A stretch of 64,000 bases of DNA, from assembly GCA_013285685.1 (NCBI GenBank), contig JABDHD010000001.1, positions 48,856 to 112,855 of the forward strand, in the 5' to 3' direction. The notes under the pieces are model-generated. The model saw nothing but the letters and a program-made list of their open reading frames with translations, made no database searches and was not told where the DNA came from. This stretch comes from Bacteroidota bacterium. GTDB lineage: Bacteria > Bacteroidota > Bacteroidia > Sphingobacteriales > Sphingobacteriaceae. The first letter of the stretch is position 1; each line of letters opens with the position of its first letter. A program made the position numbers and the translations under genes. This document shows positions 18,752-27,879 of this stretch, one piece after another.

Positions 18752-18828
18752 AGTTCATGGTTCATGGTTCATGGTTCATAGCAGGAGGATGCAGTTGCCA
18801 TGAACTATCAACCATGAACTATGAACCA
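18745..18828. repeat. TTCATGGTTCATAG palindromic repeat upstream of glpK
   Basis: Four tandem GTTCAT(G/A)G units face an inverted block (CATGAACTATCAACCATGAAC) across a short spacer, forming a long hairpin. Related copies occur at 48908-48976 and 55941-56012. The glpK start codon is part of the first unit. Confidence 0.75.
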
Positions 18829-18902
18829 AATCTAATTGGTGGGCTTAAGTTACGGTTTAGCGGCGAATTGTCAACTATGAAATTATTTATAGGACTTTGA
18901 AT

Positions 18903-19083
18903 TGCATTGCCCTCTTTCCCGCTTGCGGAAGAGAGGGTGGTCGAGCAAAGCGATGACCGGGTGAGTAGTTACCAAGCGACATTACGGTAAATGCATTGGC
19001 GCCAGTGTCCGCAGGGTCGACTCACCCCGACTACGCTTCGCTGGTCGACCCTCTCTGCCGCAAGCGGCAAAGAGGGTAGCTGC
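18903..19083 (-). repeat. About 180-bp palindromic element, copy 1
   Basis: A long imperfect palindrome bounded by TGCATTGCCCTCTTT and AGAGGGTAGCTGC. The ends pair (CCCTCTTTCCCGCTTGCGG with CCGCAAGCGGCAAAGAGGG), inner arms pair around ACTCACCC/GGGTGAGT, and an ATGCATT core sits in the middle. A second copy lies in opposite orientation at 34822-35006. It fills most of the glpK-glpD gap. No ORF. Confidence 0.8.
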
Positions 19084-19091
19084 CACTATCG

Positions 19092-20684
19092 CTAAACGAC
19101 ATGTTTAGAGTTTACTTTTTCTGTTCTCAAAAGGTATCCTTTCGCCACTTCATTAAAAGCAGCCACCTGCATCATCTCCCAGGCTTTATCATAATGCATC
19201 TCTTCCGCCATCAAGTTGGCGACGACCGGCGCCATTTCCATAGCGGCTTTTGCGTCCAGGAAAAGCACCCTGACTCGCCGTGCCAGCACATCTTCAACCG
19301 TACGGGCCATTTCGTTTCGGACGGCCCAAACTACTTCTGCCTGCATAAAATCATACGCCGGGTGCAGTTTTTGCGACCAGGCCGGGTTTTCGTTTATTAA
19401 ATTCAAAATGGCCCCGCGGTCGCTGCCATATACATACAAATAGTCGGTGCGATCCACATCCGGCGTGCTGCCGTGGATACGCAGGCTGGCCGTTACGCAT
19501 TTTTGCGGGCTTAGATTTGCAACGCGAATAGCTGCATCGACAGTATCTTCGGCCATTTTGCGGTAGGTGGTCCATTTGCCGCCGGTTATAGTAATAAGGC
19601 CCGATCGAGAAATGATGAGTTTATGGCTGCGCGATATTTCTTTGGTTAATGCTGATCCTTCAGCCGGCGCCGCCAGCGGGCGTAAGCCGGCAAACACGCT
19701 AAGCACATCGCCGCGGGTAATGGCCTTACTTAAATATTTGTCGGCATTGCGCAGTACAAAGTCCACTTCCGTATCCAATGCCCGGGGCTCGAGGCTATGC
19801 TCGTCCAATGGCGTGTCCGTAGTGCCGATCAGCAGCTTACCATGCCAGGGGACGGCAAACAACACCCGGCCATCATCCGTTTCGGGGATCATCAGCGCAT
19901 CGTTGCCGGGCATAAATGAACTATCAACCACCAGGTGGATACCCTGGCTGGGCCTTACCATCGGTTTTTTGTGGGGTTCGTCCATCTGCAGCAACTCATC
20001 CACAAAAACACCTGTCGCGTTAATCACCGCTTTACCTTTAATTTGATAGGTTTCCCCGGTTTCCATGTCCACAGCCGTAACGCCGGTTAGCTTCCCATCC
20101 TGCTTCAGCAATTGGGTAACTTTAAAATAGTTTAGTACCGTTGCACCTTGTTCAATAGCGGTTTGCGCAAGGTTGACAGCAAGACGGGCATCGTCAAATT
20201 GCCCATCATGATACAACACGCCGCCAAAAAGATTTTTTGGGTCGACACCAGGCAGTCGCCTAAGCGTTTCATCCCTGGATAGGTACTTCGATCTCCCAAA
20301 ACTGAGCTTGCCGGCTAACAGGTCATAAATGCCCAGCCCAACAGTGTAAAAAATAGCCTTCCACCAGCTGTAAACAGGAATAATAAAGCTTTCGTTTTTA
20401 ACCAGGTGGGCGGCGTTTTTCAGCAGCAGGCCGCGTTCATGCAATGCTTCGCGCACCAGCCCGATATTGCCCTGGGCCAGGTACCGCACCCCACCATGCA
20501 CCAGTTTGGTACTGCGGCTGGAGGTACCTTTGGCAAAGTCGGATTGCTCAAGTAATAAGGTCTTGTAACCCCTCGAGGCTGCATCAACAGCGGTTCCCAG
20601 GCCGGTTGCACCGCCGCCGACGATGATGAGGTCCCATAATAAAGATGGATCATTTAATGCTTGAATTTGCTTTTTGCGTGACAT
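19092..20684 (-). CDS. glpD: FAD-dependent glycerol-3-phosphate dehydrogenase
   Basis: Oxidises glycerol 3-phosphate to dihydroxyacetone phosphate at the membrane and feeds electrons to quinone. 530 residues. The FAD dinucleotide-binding motif is DLIIVGGGATGLGTAVDAAS, followed by TLLLEQSDFAKGTSSRSTKL and HGGVRYLAQGNIGLVREAL, the classical GlpD signature. The DAO domain continues with GGVLYHDGQFDDARL and RPSQGIHLVVD, and the C-terminal cap domain covers about residues 380-520. It is the first gene of the minus-strand glycerol set and is divergent from the HEAT-like protein gene. The next 340 bases downstream hold only repeats, so glpK may need its own promoter. Confidence 0.96.
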   Translation of the reverse strand: MSRKKQIQALNDPSLLWDLIIVGGGATGLGTAVDAASRGYKTLLLEQSDFAKGTSSRSTKLVHGGVRYLAQGNIGLVREALHERGLLLKNAAHLVKNESFIIPVYSWWKAIFYTVGLGIYDLLAGKLSFGRSKYLSRDETLRRLPGVDPKNLFGGVLYHDGQFDDARLAVNLAQTAIEQGATVLNYFKVTQLLKQDGKLTGVTAVDMETGETYQIKGKAVINATGVFVDELLQMDEPHKKPMVRPSQGIHLVVDSSFMPGNDALMIPETDDGRVLFAVPWHGKLLIGTTDTPLDEHSLEPRALDTEVDFVLRNADKYLSKAITRGDVLSVFAGLRPLAAPAEGSALTKEISRSHKLIISRSGLITITGGKWTTYRKMAEDTVDAAIRVANLSPQKCVTASLRIHGSTPDVDRTDYLYVYGSDRGAILNLINENPAWSQKLHPAYDFMQAEVVWAVRNEMARTVEDVLARRVRVLFLDAKAAMEMAPVVANLMAEEMHYDKAWEMMQVAAFNEVAKGYLLRTEKVNSKHVV

Positions 20685-20828
20685 TTCGCTACTGCTTTTT
20701 ATTTGGTAAGATACCGGGAAACAATTTCTTCAGCGTACATGCTAAATAAAAAAATGGATTTTAGTTAAAAAACAATTTTGTTTAATATATTTATTTTTCG
20801 GCCAGGTATGCCGTTTTACTTTCAGTTT

Positions 20829-22076
20829 ATGAAATTTCTATTTTTCGGATTTGCCTTATTTGTTACAATCCATGTTTACGGGCAGGAGAAAAGTGCGCTT
20901 GAAAAATTTAAAAGTGATTTCAGCAAGGCGCTTAACGACAGTTTTACCGAAAGTGATCTAAATGCGATGTTCCGTCAATATTCTGATCTCCTTACTCCAG
21001 GTAGTGATGTTACACAGTTATCCCAGTCGTTACAGGGGAAAAAAATGGCATTTTATCCATTAGCTGATTTTAGAGATGAGAAATTATATACCGACAATAT
21101 AGACCGTCTTTTATTCTCAAAAAATACAAACCAAAAAATTCTTTCGTATCTGGTCATCGCCGCCTCAGGCGATACCTCAAAAGAAAACACTCTACTAAGC
21201 AGAATAAACTCAAAACAGGAAAAAGGCAAACTATTGTGGGCTGGAATGGCGCTTTTGTATTTTAATTGCAATCATACTACACCGCTTTTTGACTTCCTGG
21301 TGGAAAATGAGGACTTCGGTGATGCGCACATGATCCCCATGTATATTCACTTAAATAAAGATTCTTTGCGTGAAACAGCTTACAATAGAATCCACAGCGA
21401 CAATATAAAGGCCAAAGTTTTAGCTGCTCAGGTACTGTCGGTCACCGGCTTGAACGCCAAAACCGAATCATTATTAATGGAGGCAGTCAAAACATGGGGT
21501 ATGAATTTGAAGGGCTACGCGATTTATTCAGTAAAAGAACTTCAAATTGGAAATTTACTGGAAACGCTCAAACCGCTGTTAGACAGTCCGCAGACGAGAT
21601 CAATTTCTTTAAACGCTTTAGCAAACAGTCCGACAGAACAGGATAGAAATTATATTTTCGGACTGATTCAAAAACAGGATACCGTTTCCGAAGACCTGTT
21701 AAATTCTCTATTCGAATCAAAAAACACGGCTAACCTCAGGTACTGGCTCAAACTTCTATCTACAAAGCCGACGCCAAAAGATTATTTGATCCTGTTTTTC
21801 TCAAATCCGTTAATCAGTTCTGATGAAATGCTCCCCGATGTTCAGGACGCTCTTTTGAATATCAAAACTCCAAAATTAATCAGTGATTTAATTAGAGTAT
21901 TAGAATACCGGACAGATGAAACTTCTATTGAACTAATGATCAGTTTCTTAAAGAATCCCGATTCATCAGTCAGGTACTGGACCGCAAAATCCCTGGAACA
22001 TAACCAATCAGCCAGGTTAAAAGATCCAGAAATTCAAGCGCTCCTTAAAAAGGGCCTCGACGATGGCAATAATTAA
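20829..22076 (+). CDS. Exported HEAT-repeat-like hypothetical protein
   Basis: A 415-residue protein. I chose ATG 20829 (MKFLFFGFALFVTIHVYGQ), a clear signal peptide; an upstream in-frame start at 20778 adds 17 residues of poor quality. The mature part is all-helical with recurring units ending in leucines, for example NAKTESLLMEAVKTWG, GNLLETLKPLLDSPQTRSIS and the C-terminal SVRYWTAKSLEHNQ, which has the HEAT/PBS look. No catalytic motif is visible. It probably acts as a periplasmic protein-binding scaffold. The base composition is more A+T-rich than its neighbours. Confidence 0.75.
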   Translation: MKFLFFGFALFVTIHVYGQEKSALEKFKSDFSKALNDSFTESDLNAMFRQYSDLLTPGSDVTQLSQSLQGKKMAFYPLADFRDEKLYTDNIDRLLFSKNTNQKILSYLVIAASGDTSKENTLLSRINSKQEKGKLLWAGMALLYFNCNHTTPLFDFLVENEDFGDAHMIPMYIHLNKDSLRETAYNRIHSDNIKAKVLAAQVLSVTGLNAKTESLLMEAVKTWGMNLKGYAIYSVKELQIGNLLETLKPLLDSPQTRSISLNALANSPTEQDRNYIFGLIQKQDTVSEDLLNSLFESKNTANLRYWLKLLSTKPTPKDYLILFFSNPLISSDEMLPDVQDALLNIKTPKLISDLIRVLEYRTDETSIELMISFLKNPDSSVRYWTAKSLEHNQSARLKDPEIQALLKKGLDDGNN

Positions 22077-22103
22077 ATATTAATTGGTATTCTCTAAGGC
22101 AGG

Positions 22104-22997
22104 CTATTCCACCCCCTTTACATTCATCTTCACAACATAAATCGCCTTCGACGCGGTAATAAACAGCACATCCTTATTTTTACCCCCAAAGCAAAGGTTT
22201 GCTGTCCATGGCTCCGGTATATCAATATGCCCGATCTTGTTGCCTTCCGGATTGAAAATGGTTACGCCTTTGCCGGTCAGGTAAACATTGCCATCGGCAT
22301 CCAGCGTCATCCCGTCCGAACCCATCGCAGTGAATAGCTTGCGGTCGCTTAAGGTACCGTCTTTGTTGATGACGTATTTATAGGTTTTGTTATCGGCAAT
22401 ATCCGCCACATAAAGATATTTTCCATCCGGCGTGCCTACGATGCCATTTGGTTTCTTCAGGTCGGCATCAACAATAAAGGGCTGATCTTTTCCTTTTGGC
22501 AGGTAATAAACCTTTTCACCGTCCAGGTCTGATTTGGTGCGCGTCCACCAGGGGCGCTGGTAATAAGGGTCGGTGAGGTAAATACCTCCTTTATTGTCTA
22601 TCCAAATATCGTTGGGGCCATTCAGCATATGGCCCTGGTAGTCCTTCAGCAAAATTTTTACCTTTTTACCAGGGCTTATGGACCAAAGCTGCTCATGCTC
22701 GTCGGCACAGGTTACCAGGTTGCCTTTATGGTCGAAGTACATGCCGTTGGAGCGACCGGTACTATCCATAAACAACGACAAATTGCCGCTGGTATCGTAT
22801 TCCCATATTTTGTTATTGGGCTGATCGGTGAAAAAAACATTGCCTTTTTTGTCAACCGAGGCGCCTTCCGTAAAGCTGAATTGTTTGGAGATCAGTTGGG
22901 GATGGTTGGTGGTATCATATGGGGCTGTTTGTGACTTTGCATTCAATGCTATCACAGTAAAAAGAAATACAGGTAATAATCTTTTCATATTGTTCAT
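22104..22997 (-). CDS. SMP-30/gluconolactonase/LRE family protein, exported
   Basis: A 297-residue six-bladed beta-propeller with signal peptide (MNNMKRLLPVFLFTVIALNAKSQ; the Met at 22988 is an equal alternative). Metal-site motifs of the family are visible: FTEGASVDKKGNVFFTD (Glu), LNGPNDIWIDNKGGIYLTD (Asn, Asp) and GMTLDADGNVYLT (Asp). Members hydrolyse sugar lactones. The start is three bases after the fucosidase stop, so the two are co-transcribed. One plausible but unproven reading is that fucose released by the GH29 enzyme is oxidised and the lactone opened here. Confidence 0.88.
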   Translation of the reverse strand: MNNMKRLLPVFLFTVIALNAKSQTAPYDTTNHPQLISKQFSFTEGASVDKKGNVFFTDQPNNKIWEYDTSGNLSLFMDSTGRSNGMYFDHKGNLVTCADEHEQLWSISPGKKVKILLKDYQGHMLNGPNDIWIDNKGGIYLTDPYYQRPWWTRTKSDLDGEKVYYLPKGKDQPFIVDADLKKPNGIVGTPDGKYLYVADIADNKTYKYVINKDGTLSDRKLFTAMGSDGMTLDADGNVYLTGKGVTIFNPEGNKIGHIDIPEPWTANLCFGGKNKDVLFITASKAIYVVKMNVKGVE

Positions 22998-23000
22998 TTA

Positions 23001-24521
23001 TCAAAGTTTTTCCGGCCCACCCTGAAGTTCGCGCTCGACGCGTTTTATCGGATCGTCCTCAAATAAACCAAAATCGCTCAGTGCAATACACACCGGCGCT
23101 TTGGTAATTCTTAATCTAATCTTACTTGCCTTTACCTCCGTGGGCAACTTAATCAGCCTGTTCCCGCCGATGCTGGTCGCAGTCGCGATTTGCTGCCACT
23201 TGCCATCGATGGAAGCGTCAATCGCGACAGCATCGATCCGCTGACCAAGTTTAATGTTTTCCTTTAGCCGGATAACGTTAAAGGTTTTAACCACGTGCAT
23301 ATTTATAATCAGACTTGGGGTTTTTATATTATCGTCCGTCGCCCAATAGGTATACCGGTCGTCATCTAACAAATGTTGCGGCCCAAATTTTGCCTTATTG
23401 CCGCCCCTCACATTGCTTGCTGTTAGCGTGGAACCCTTTGCCAGGTTAACCGAAAATATTCCTTTAAGTATGTCACCAAACACTTCCAGAGACCTTACGT
23501 CATTCTCAAACAGCAGCCCCCGCCTGTCCGGCGACAAACCCAAATCCAGGCATGCCCCCCGCCCGACACTCATATAATACAGGTTCAACAGGCTGTCGGG
23601 CGTTTTCACTTTGCCATCCTGGTCGGCGTGGTAAAACCAGCCCGGTCGCAGGGGTACATCGCATTCGGCGGGCATCCAGTATTTTCCATCGCGCTGACCT
23701 TCGGTGCCTTCGTAGTCTTTGGTATAACCGTTGCCCGGCTGTTTGCCGGCATCGGGTGCATGGGGCGTGTAAGTAGCCCAACAGGTTGCGCCGGCATGAC
23801 CCTCTTCGTTGCCCACCCAGCGAACATCAGGGCCTACATCGCCAAACAAAACCGCGCCCCGCGCCAGATTGCGTGGGATGGCCCAGGTGGTATCCCAACC
23901 ATAATAGGTGGAGCGGTCTATCTTGCGCACTTCCCGGGCACCGCCATAATAACCGTCGCCGCCGTTGGCCCCGTCGAACCAGCTGATAAATATCGGGCCA
24001 TAATGGGTATATAATTCTTCCAGCTGTTTGCGGTAAACATCGGTTACATATTGCGTTTTGCCGTACAGCGGGTTGTTGCGATCCCAGGGCGAGCAGTACA
24101 CGCCCATCTTCATACCCAGTTGGTTGCAGGCATCGCGGTATTCCTGCAAAATATCCCCTTTACCGTTTTTATAAGGGCTTTTGGAGATGTTATGTTCGGT
24201 TGTTTTGGTTGGCCACAAGCAAAAACCGTCGTGGTGTTTGGCTACTACGACAATTCCCTTGAACCCGCCCGCCTTTGCCGCGCCGACGATCTGCATGGCG
24301 CTGAATTGTGTGGGATTGAATATTTGCGGATCTTCGTCGCCATAACCCCATTCCTTGTTGGTATAGGTATCCGGCCCGAAATGGATAATACAATACATCT
24401 CCGTTTCCTGCCACTTTAACTGCCGTTCCGAAGGCAATGGCCCGTAGGGCTTTGGCGCGGGTTGGCCAATAGCTGTGAAATAGCAGCAGATGATTAACGC
24501 AGGCAGCAAAAGGTATTTCAT
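23001..24521 (-). CDS. GH29 alpha-L-fucosidase with C-terminal carbohydrate-binding-like domain
   Basis: A 506-residue exported enzyme; ATG 24521 begins the signal peptide (MKYLLLPALIICCYFTAIGQ), while 47 more in-frame residues upstream look non-coding. The GH29 barrel contains YCIIHFGPDTYTNKEWGYGD, VVAKHHDGFCLWPTKTT (conserved His-His), MGVYCSPWDRN and ISWFDGANGGDGYYGG, whose Asp (about residue 181) is the expected nucleophile. From about residue 370 a beta-sandwich of the F5/8-type-C kind follows (YTYWATDDN, ASKIRLRITKAPV). It hydrolyses terminal alpha-L-fucose. It is divergent from the GH3 gene, and together they form a small glycan-degradation cluster. Confidence 0.93.
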   Translation of the reverse strand: MKYLLLPALIICCYFTAIGQPAPKPYGPLPSERQLKWQETEMYCIIHFGPDTYTNKEWGYGDEDPQIFNPTQFSAMQIVGAAKAGGFKGIVVVAKHHDGFCLWPTKTTEHNISKSPYKNGKGDILQEYRDACNQLGMKMGVYCSPWDRNNPLYGKTQYVTDVYRKQLEELYTHYGPIFISWFDGANGGDGYYGGAREVRKIDRSTYYGWDTTWAIPRNLARGAVLFGDVGPDVRWVGNEEGHAGATCWATYTPHAPDAGKQPGNGYTKDYEGTEGQRDGKYWMPAECDVPLRPGWFYHADQDGKVKTPDSLLNLYYMSVGRGACLDLGLSPDRRGLLFENDVRSLEVFGDILKGIFSVNLAKGSTLTASNVRGGNKAKFGPQHLLDDDRYTYWATDDNIKTPSLIINMHVVKTFNVIRLKENIKLGQRIDAVAIDASIDGKWQQIATATSIGGNRLIKLPTEVKASKIRLRITKAPVCIALSDFGLFEDDPIKRVERELQGGPEKL

Positions 24522-24802
24522 GAAGGCTTTTGTATTGGATGATGCTAATGTAAGGTTTTTGGTGAAAGGCTCCAATAAAACTAAAAAGGTATACACAGGG
24601 TATACACAATTTAATTTTATATTTACATAAATACTTGATAATATGTTAATTAAGTTTTTCAAAATGGCATTTTATTGAATAAAATACTGACAATATATTG
24701 GCACCATCCATATCCATGACATCGCCGAACACTGCAGCGCTTTCGATGTCGTTCATTTTAAACCAACTCATGCATAATCCCGCAGATTTACCGCCAAAAA
24801 GC

Positions 24803-24810
24803 TAAATTTA
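24803..24810 (+). promoter_or_regulatory. Probable -7 box (TAAATTTA) for the GH3 gene
   Basis: Seven of eight match to TAnnTTTG, ending six bases before ATG 24817, so the GH3 message would have little or no leader. Confidence 0.35.
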
Positions 24811-24816
24811 CCACAA

Positions 24817-26979
24817 ATGAGATCAACCTTAATAATCTGCCTCCTGGCCTTAGCTATGGCGCCAGTATTTTGCTTTGCCCAACAAACGCCCCTTTATAAA
24901 GATGCCACTCAGCCTTTGGATATCCGCATTAACGACCTTATTTCGAAGCTTACCCTCGAAGAAAAAGTAAGCTTGCTGGGCTATCAAAGCAAAGCGGTAC
25001 CAAGGCTCGGCATCCCCGCTTACAATTGGTGGAACGAGGCGTTGCACGGCGTGGCACGCGCTGGCGAGGCAACCATCTTTCCGCAAGCCATTGGTATGGC
25101 GGCCACTTTTAACGATACCCTGCTGAAACAGGTATCCACCGTAATTTCCACCGAAGCAAGGGCAAAATACAACCTCGCGATAGCAAATGACCGGCACCTG
25201 CAATATATGGGCCTTACCTTCTGGACGCCTAATATCAATATCTTCCGCGATCCGCGCTGGGGCCGCGGCCAGGAAACCTATGGCGAGGACCCTTTTTTAA
25301 CCGCCACCATGGGCTCTGCTTTTGTAAAAGGCCTGCAGGGTGATGATCCCGATCATTTAAAGGCTGCCGCAACGGCCAAACACTTTGCCGTGCACAGCGG
25401 ACCGGAAGCCACACGCGATAAGTTCGACGCCATTGTAGATGAAAAAGACTTGCGCGAAACCTACCTGTATGCTTTTCATGCCCTTGTAAGCACTGGTGTT
25501 GAATCGGTTATGGCAGCTTATAACCGGGTAAACGGGGTGCCTAATTCAGTTAATAAAATGCTGCTGACCGATATTTTACGCAAGGAATGGGGTTTTAAAG
25601 GGCATGTGGTGACCGACTGCGGCGCTTTGAATGATGTGTACGAGACCCACAAATATTTACCGGGCCCGGTAGAAACTGCGGCAGCGGCCATTAAAGCAGG
25701 GATAGACCTGGATTGCTCGGATGTTTTACAGGATGATTGCATAAAAGCGGTGCAGCAAGGCTTACTTACGGAAAAAGAAATCGACGGCGCACTTTACACT
25801 TTATTACGCACCGAATTCAGGCTTGGTTTTTACGACGATCCGCCGGCCAATCCCTACTATAAATATGGCGCTGATAGTGTGCACAATGATGCGCATATTG
25901 CCCTGGCGCGCAAGGCGGCCCAACAATGCATGGTATTGTTGAAAAACGATAATAACGTTTTGCCGCTGAAGAAAAATGATGTGTCCAGCCTGATGGTAAT
26001 TGGCCCCAATGCCGCTACCATGGAGCCACTGATCGCTAATTACCACGGCACCAGCGATAAAACCGTAAATTTTGTCGAAGGGATCACCAAAGCGGTAGGT
26101 CCCGGTGCGCGGGTTGAATACGATATGGGTTGCGACTATAGAGACACCACCCGTTTCGGCGGTACCTGGGCAGCCAGCAACACGGACGTAACTATTGCCG
26201 TTATCGGCCTCTCGCCGGTTTTGGAGGGCGAAGCCGGCGATGCTTTTCTTTCCGAAAGCGGCGGCGATAAAAAGGACCTGGAACTGCCCCGAAGCGAGAT
26301 CAAATTCATGCAAAGGTTAAGGCAAAGCGTTGGCCATAAACCCATCATCGCCGTAATAACCGCCGGAAGCGACATCGATATCGACGCCATAGCGCCTTAT
26401 GCCGATGCCATCATTTTCGCCTGGTACCCCGGGGAGCAGGGTGGAAATGCCCTTGCCGATATTGTTTTTGGAGATGTATCACCGTCGGGTCATTTGCCTT
26501 TAACCTTTTATAAATCGTTATCCAACGTGCCAGATTACAGCAACTACAATATGAAGGGACGCACTTACCGGTATTATGACGGCCCGGTACAGTACCCCTT
26601 CGGCTTCGGGTTGAGTTATACATCCTTTACTTATGAACTGAAAAACAACCTCAAACCAAAATATCAGTCTAAAGATACCGTAACAGCAACCGTGAAAGTA
26701 AAAAACACCGGGTCAATGGACGGTGCTGATGTGGTACAGGCCTATATCGAGTACCCTACCCTTGACCGCATGCCTGTAAAAGAGTTGAAAGCTTTTAAAC
26801 GGGTATCTATCAATAAAGGAGACGAGCAAACCGTAACCATCAAAATCCCGGCAAAAGAGTTGCAAAAATGGGATATGACAACCCACAAATGGAAACTTTA
26901 CCCCGGCAGTTACAAGTTAATTTTAGGCGAAAATTCACGGGATGAAAAAACATCTCTCCCCTTCATAATCACAGATTAA
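24817..26979 (+). CDS. GH3 family beta-glycosidase, xylosidase-like
   Basis: A 720-residue exported enzyme with signal peptide MRSTLIICLLALAMAPVFCFAQ. The N-terminal GH3 barrel shows YNWWNEALHGVARAG, FWTPNINIFRDPRWGRGQET and AKHFAVHSGPE. The nucleophile is Asp267 in HVVTDCGALNDVY. The EALHGVA and VTDCGA forms are those of GH3 beta-xylosidase/arabinofuranosidase types rather than plain BglX. The alpha/beta sandwich domain has IAVIGLSPVLEGEAGDAF and WYPGEQGG. A fibronectin-III-like domain closes the protein. The last residues (ITD) and the stop lie inside an interspersed repeat. Exact sugar specificity is not decidable. Confidence 0.92.
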   Translation: MRSTLIICLLALAMAPVFCFAQQTPLYKDATQPLDIRINDLISKLTLEEKVSLLGYQSKAVPRLGIPAYNWWNEALHGVARAGEATIFPQAIGMAATFNDTLLKQVSTVISTEARAKYNLAIANDRHLQYMGLTFWTPNINIFRDPRWGRGQETYGEDPFLTATMGSAFVKGLQGDDPDHLKAAATAKHFAVHSGPEATRDKFDAIVDEKDLRETYLYAFHALVSTGVESVMAAYNRVNGVPNSVNKMLLTDILRKEWGFKGHVVTDCGALNDVYETHKYLPGPVETAAAAIKAGIDLDCSDVLQDDCIKAVQQGLLTEKEIDGALYTLLRTEFRLGFYDDPPANPYYKYGADSVHNDAHIALARKAAQQCMVLLKNDNNVLPLKKNDVSSLMVIGPNAATMEPLIANYHGTSDKTVNFVEGITKAVGPGARVEYDMGCDYRDTTRFGGTWAASNTDVTIAVIGLSPVLEGEAGDAFLSESGGDKKDLELPRSEIKFMQRLRQSVGHKPIIAVITAGSDIDIDAIAPYADAIIFAWYPGEQGGNALADIVFGDVSPSGHLPLTFYKSLSNVPDYSNYNMKGRTYRYYDGPVQYPFGFGLSYTSFTYELKNNLKPKYQSKDTVTATVKVKNTGSMDGADVVQAYIEYPTLDRMPVKELKAFKRVSINKGDEQTVTIKIPAKELQKWDMTTHKWKLYPGSYKLILGENSRDEKTSLPFIITD

Positions 26980-27121
26980 ACTGATTTTTTTGATTTCACA
27001 GATCACATTCTGTGGAATCAGGGAAATCATCTCTATTCTGTGATCTCAAATCAACATGATGACTGGATTGCACGAACAAAAAATCAGTGAAATCATAAAA
27101 ATCATTCTCAATCTGTGATCA
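26966..27121. repeat. Interspersed repeat supplying both convergent stop codons
   Basis: The block contains CACAGATT, TGATTTTTTTGATTTCACAGAT, TTCTGTGATCTC, AATCAGTGAAATCATAAAA and CAATCTGTGATC. Its outer ends are inverted copies of AATCACAGATT. A partial relative is at 29003-29040. The GH3 stop (26977-26979) and the racemase stop (27108-27110) both lie inside it, each after the codons ATC ACA GAT. Confidence 0.7.
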
Positions 27122-27800
27122 GGAATTTAACCGCCGCTTCGGCATGGATCACCGTCGTATCAAACAGCGGCACGCTGCAATCCTCAGGCCTGATCAAATG
27201 CGGAAACTCCGTACACCCTAAAATTACGCCTTCTGCGCCCTGTTCAACCAGGCCGTTTATAATTTCAATAAATCGCTGTTTGGTAGCTGGCGAAAATATC
27301 CCTTTGCCCATTTCATTAAAAACCGCGTCATGAATGTATTGCCTGTCGGCAGCTTCGGGTACCAGTGGCTCGATGCCGTTCTTCGTAAGCTTGTCCTTAA
27401 AAAACGGCTGCTCCATGGTGATGCGGGTACCCAGCAGCGCCACTTTCTTAATATTTTTTGAGGCGATCTCCTCCGCCGCCGCTTGCGCAATGTGGATCAA
27501 TGGGATATCAATATTGTCCTGCACCTTATCTGCAATCAGGTGCGGGGTATTTGCACAAAATACGATGGCATCTACGCCGTTACCCTCCAATTTTTTGGCA
27601 ATAGCGGTGAACTTCCGGGTAAGCTCATCCCAATCATTCGGGTTAACCGGCGGCCTGAACTCTTCAAAATTCACTGAATACAATAATAGCTTCGCTGAAC
27701 TTAAGCCGCCAAGCAATTCGTTGGTTTTTTTATTGATCAGCGAATAATAATCCATCGTTGATATCCAGGTAGTGCCGCCGATAAGGCCTAATGTTTTCAT
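27108..27800 (-). CDS. Aspartate/glutamate racemase family protein
   Basis: A 230-residue cytosolic protein with the two-cysteine racemase fold. It opens KTLGLIGGTTWISTMDYY; the first catalytic Cys is in IVFCANTPHLIAD and the second in GVILGCTEFPHLI. The SVNFEEF and IPLIHIAQAAAEEI segments are typical of the YgeA/RacX branch, which interconverts L- and D-amino acids without PLP. The C-terminal ITD residues and the stop come from a repeat shared with the convergent GH3 gene. No biosynthetic neighbour hints at the amino acid used. Confidence 0.9.
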   Translation of the reverse strand: MKTLGLIGGTTWISTMDYYSLINKKTNELLGGLSSAKLLLYSVNFEEFRPPVNPNDWDELTRKFTAIAKKLEGNGVDAIVFCANTPHLIADKVQDNIDIPLIHIAQAAAEEIASKNIKKVALLGTRITMEQPFFKDKLTKNGIEPLVPEAADRQYIHDAVFNEMGKGIFSPATKQRFIEIINGLVEQGAEGVILGCTEFPHLIRPEDCSVPLFDTTVIHAEAAVKFLITD

Positions 27801-27879
27801 TGTTTTTATAATTTAGCGCCAAACATCGTCCGCAAAATAATAGTTTAAAATTATCGGCATATCATCATTATAACATATT

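Noticed and set aside
24522..24662. N-terminal extension of the GH29 fucosidase by 47 residues
   Set aside because: The signal peptide begins at 24521; the extension is A+T-rich promoter-like sequence.
25804..26313. 169-residue minus-strand frame inside the GH3 gene
   Set aside because: Antisense to a well-supported enzyme, with no domain match.
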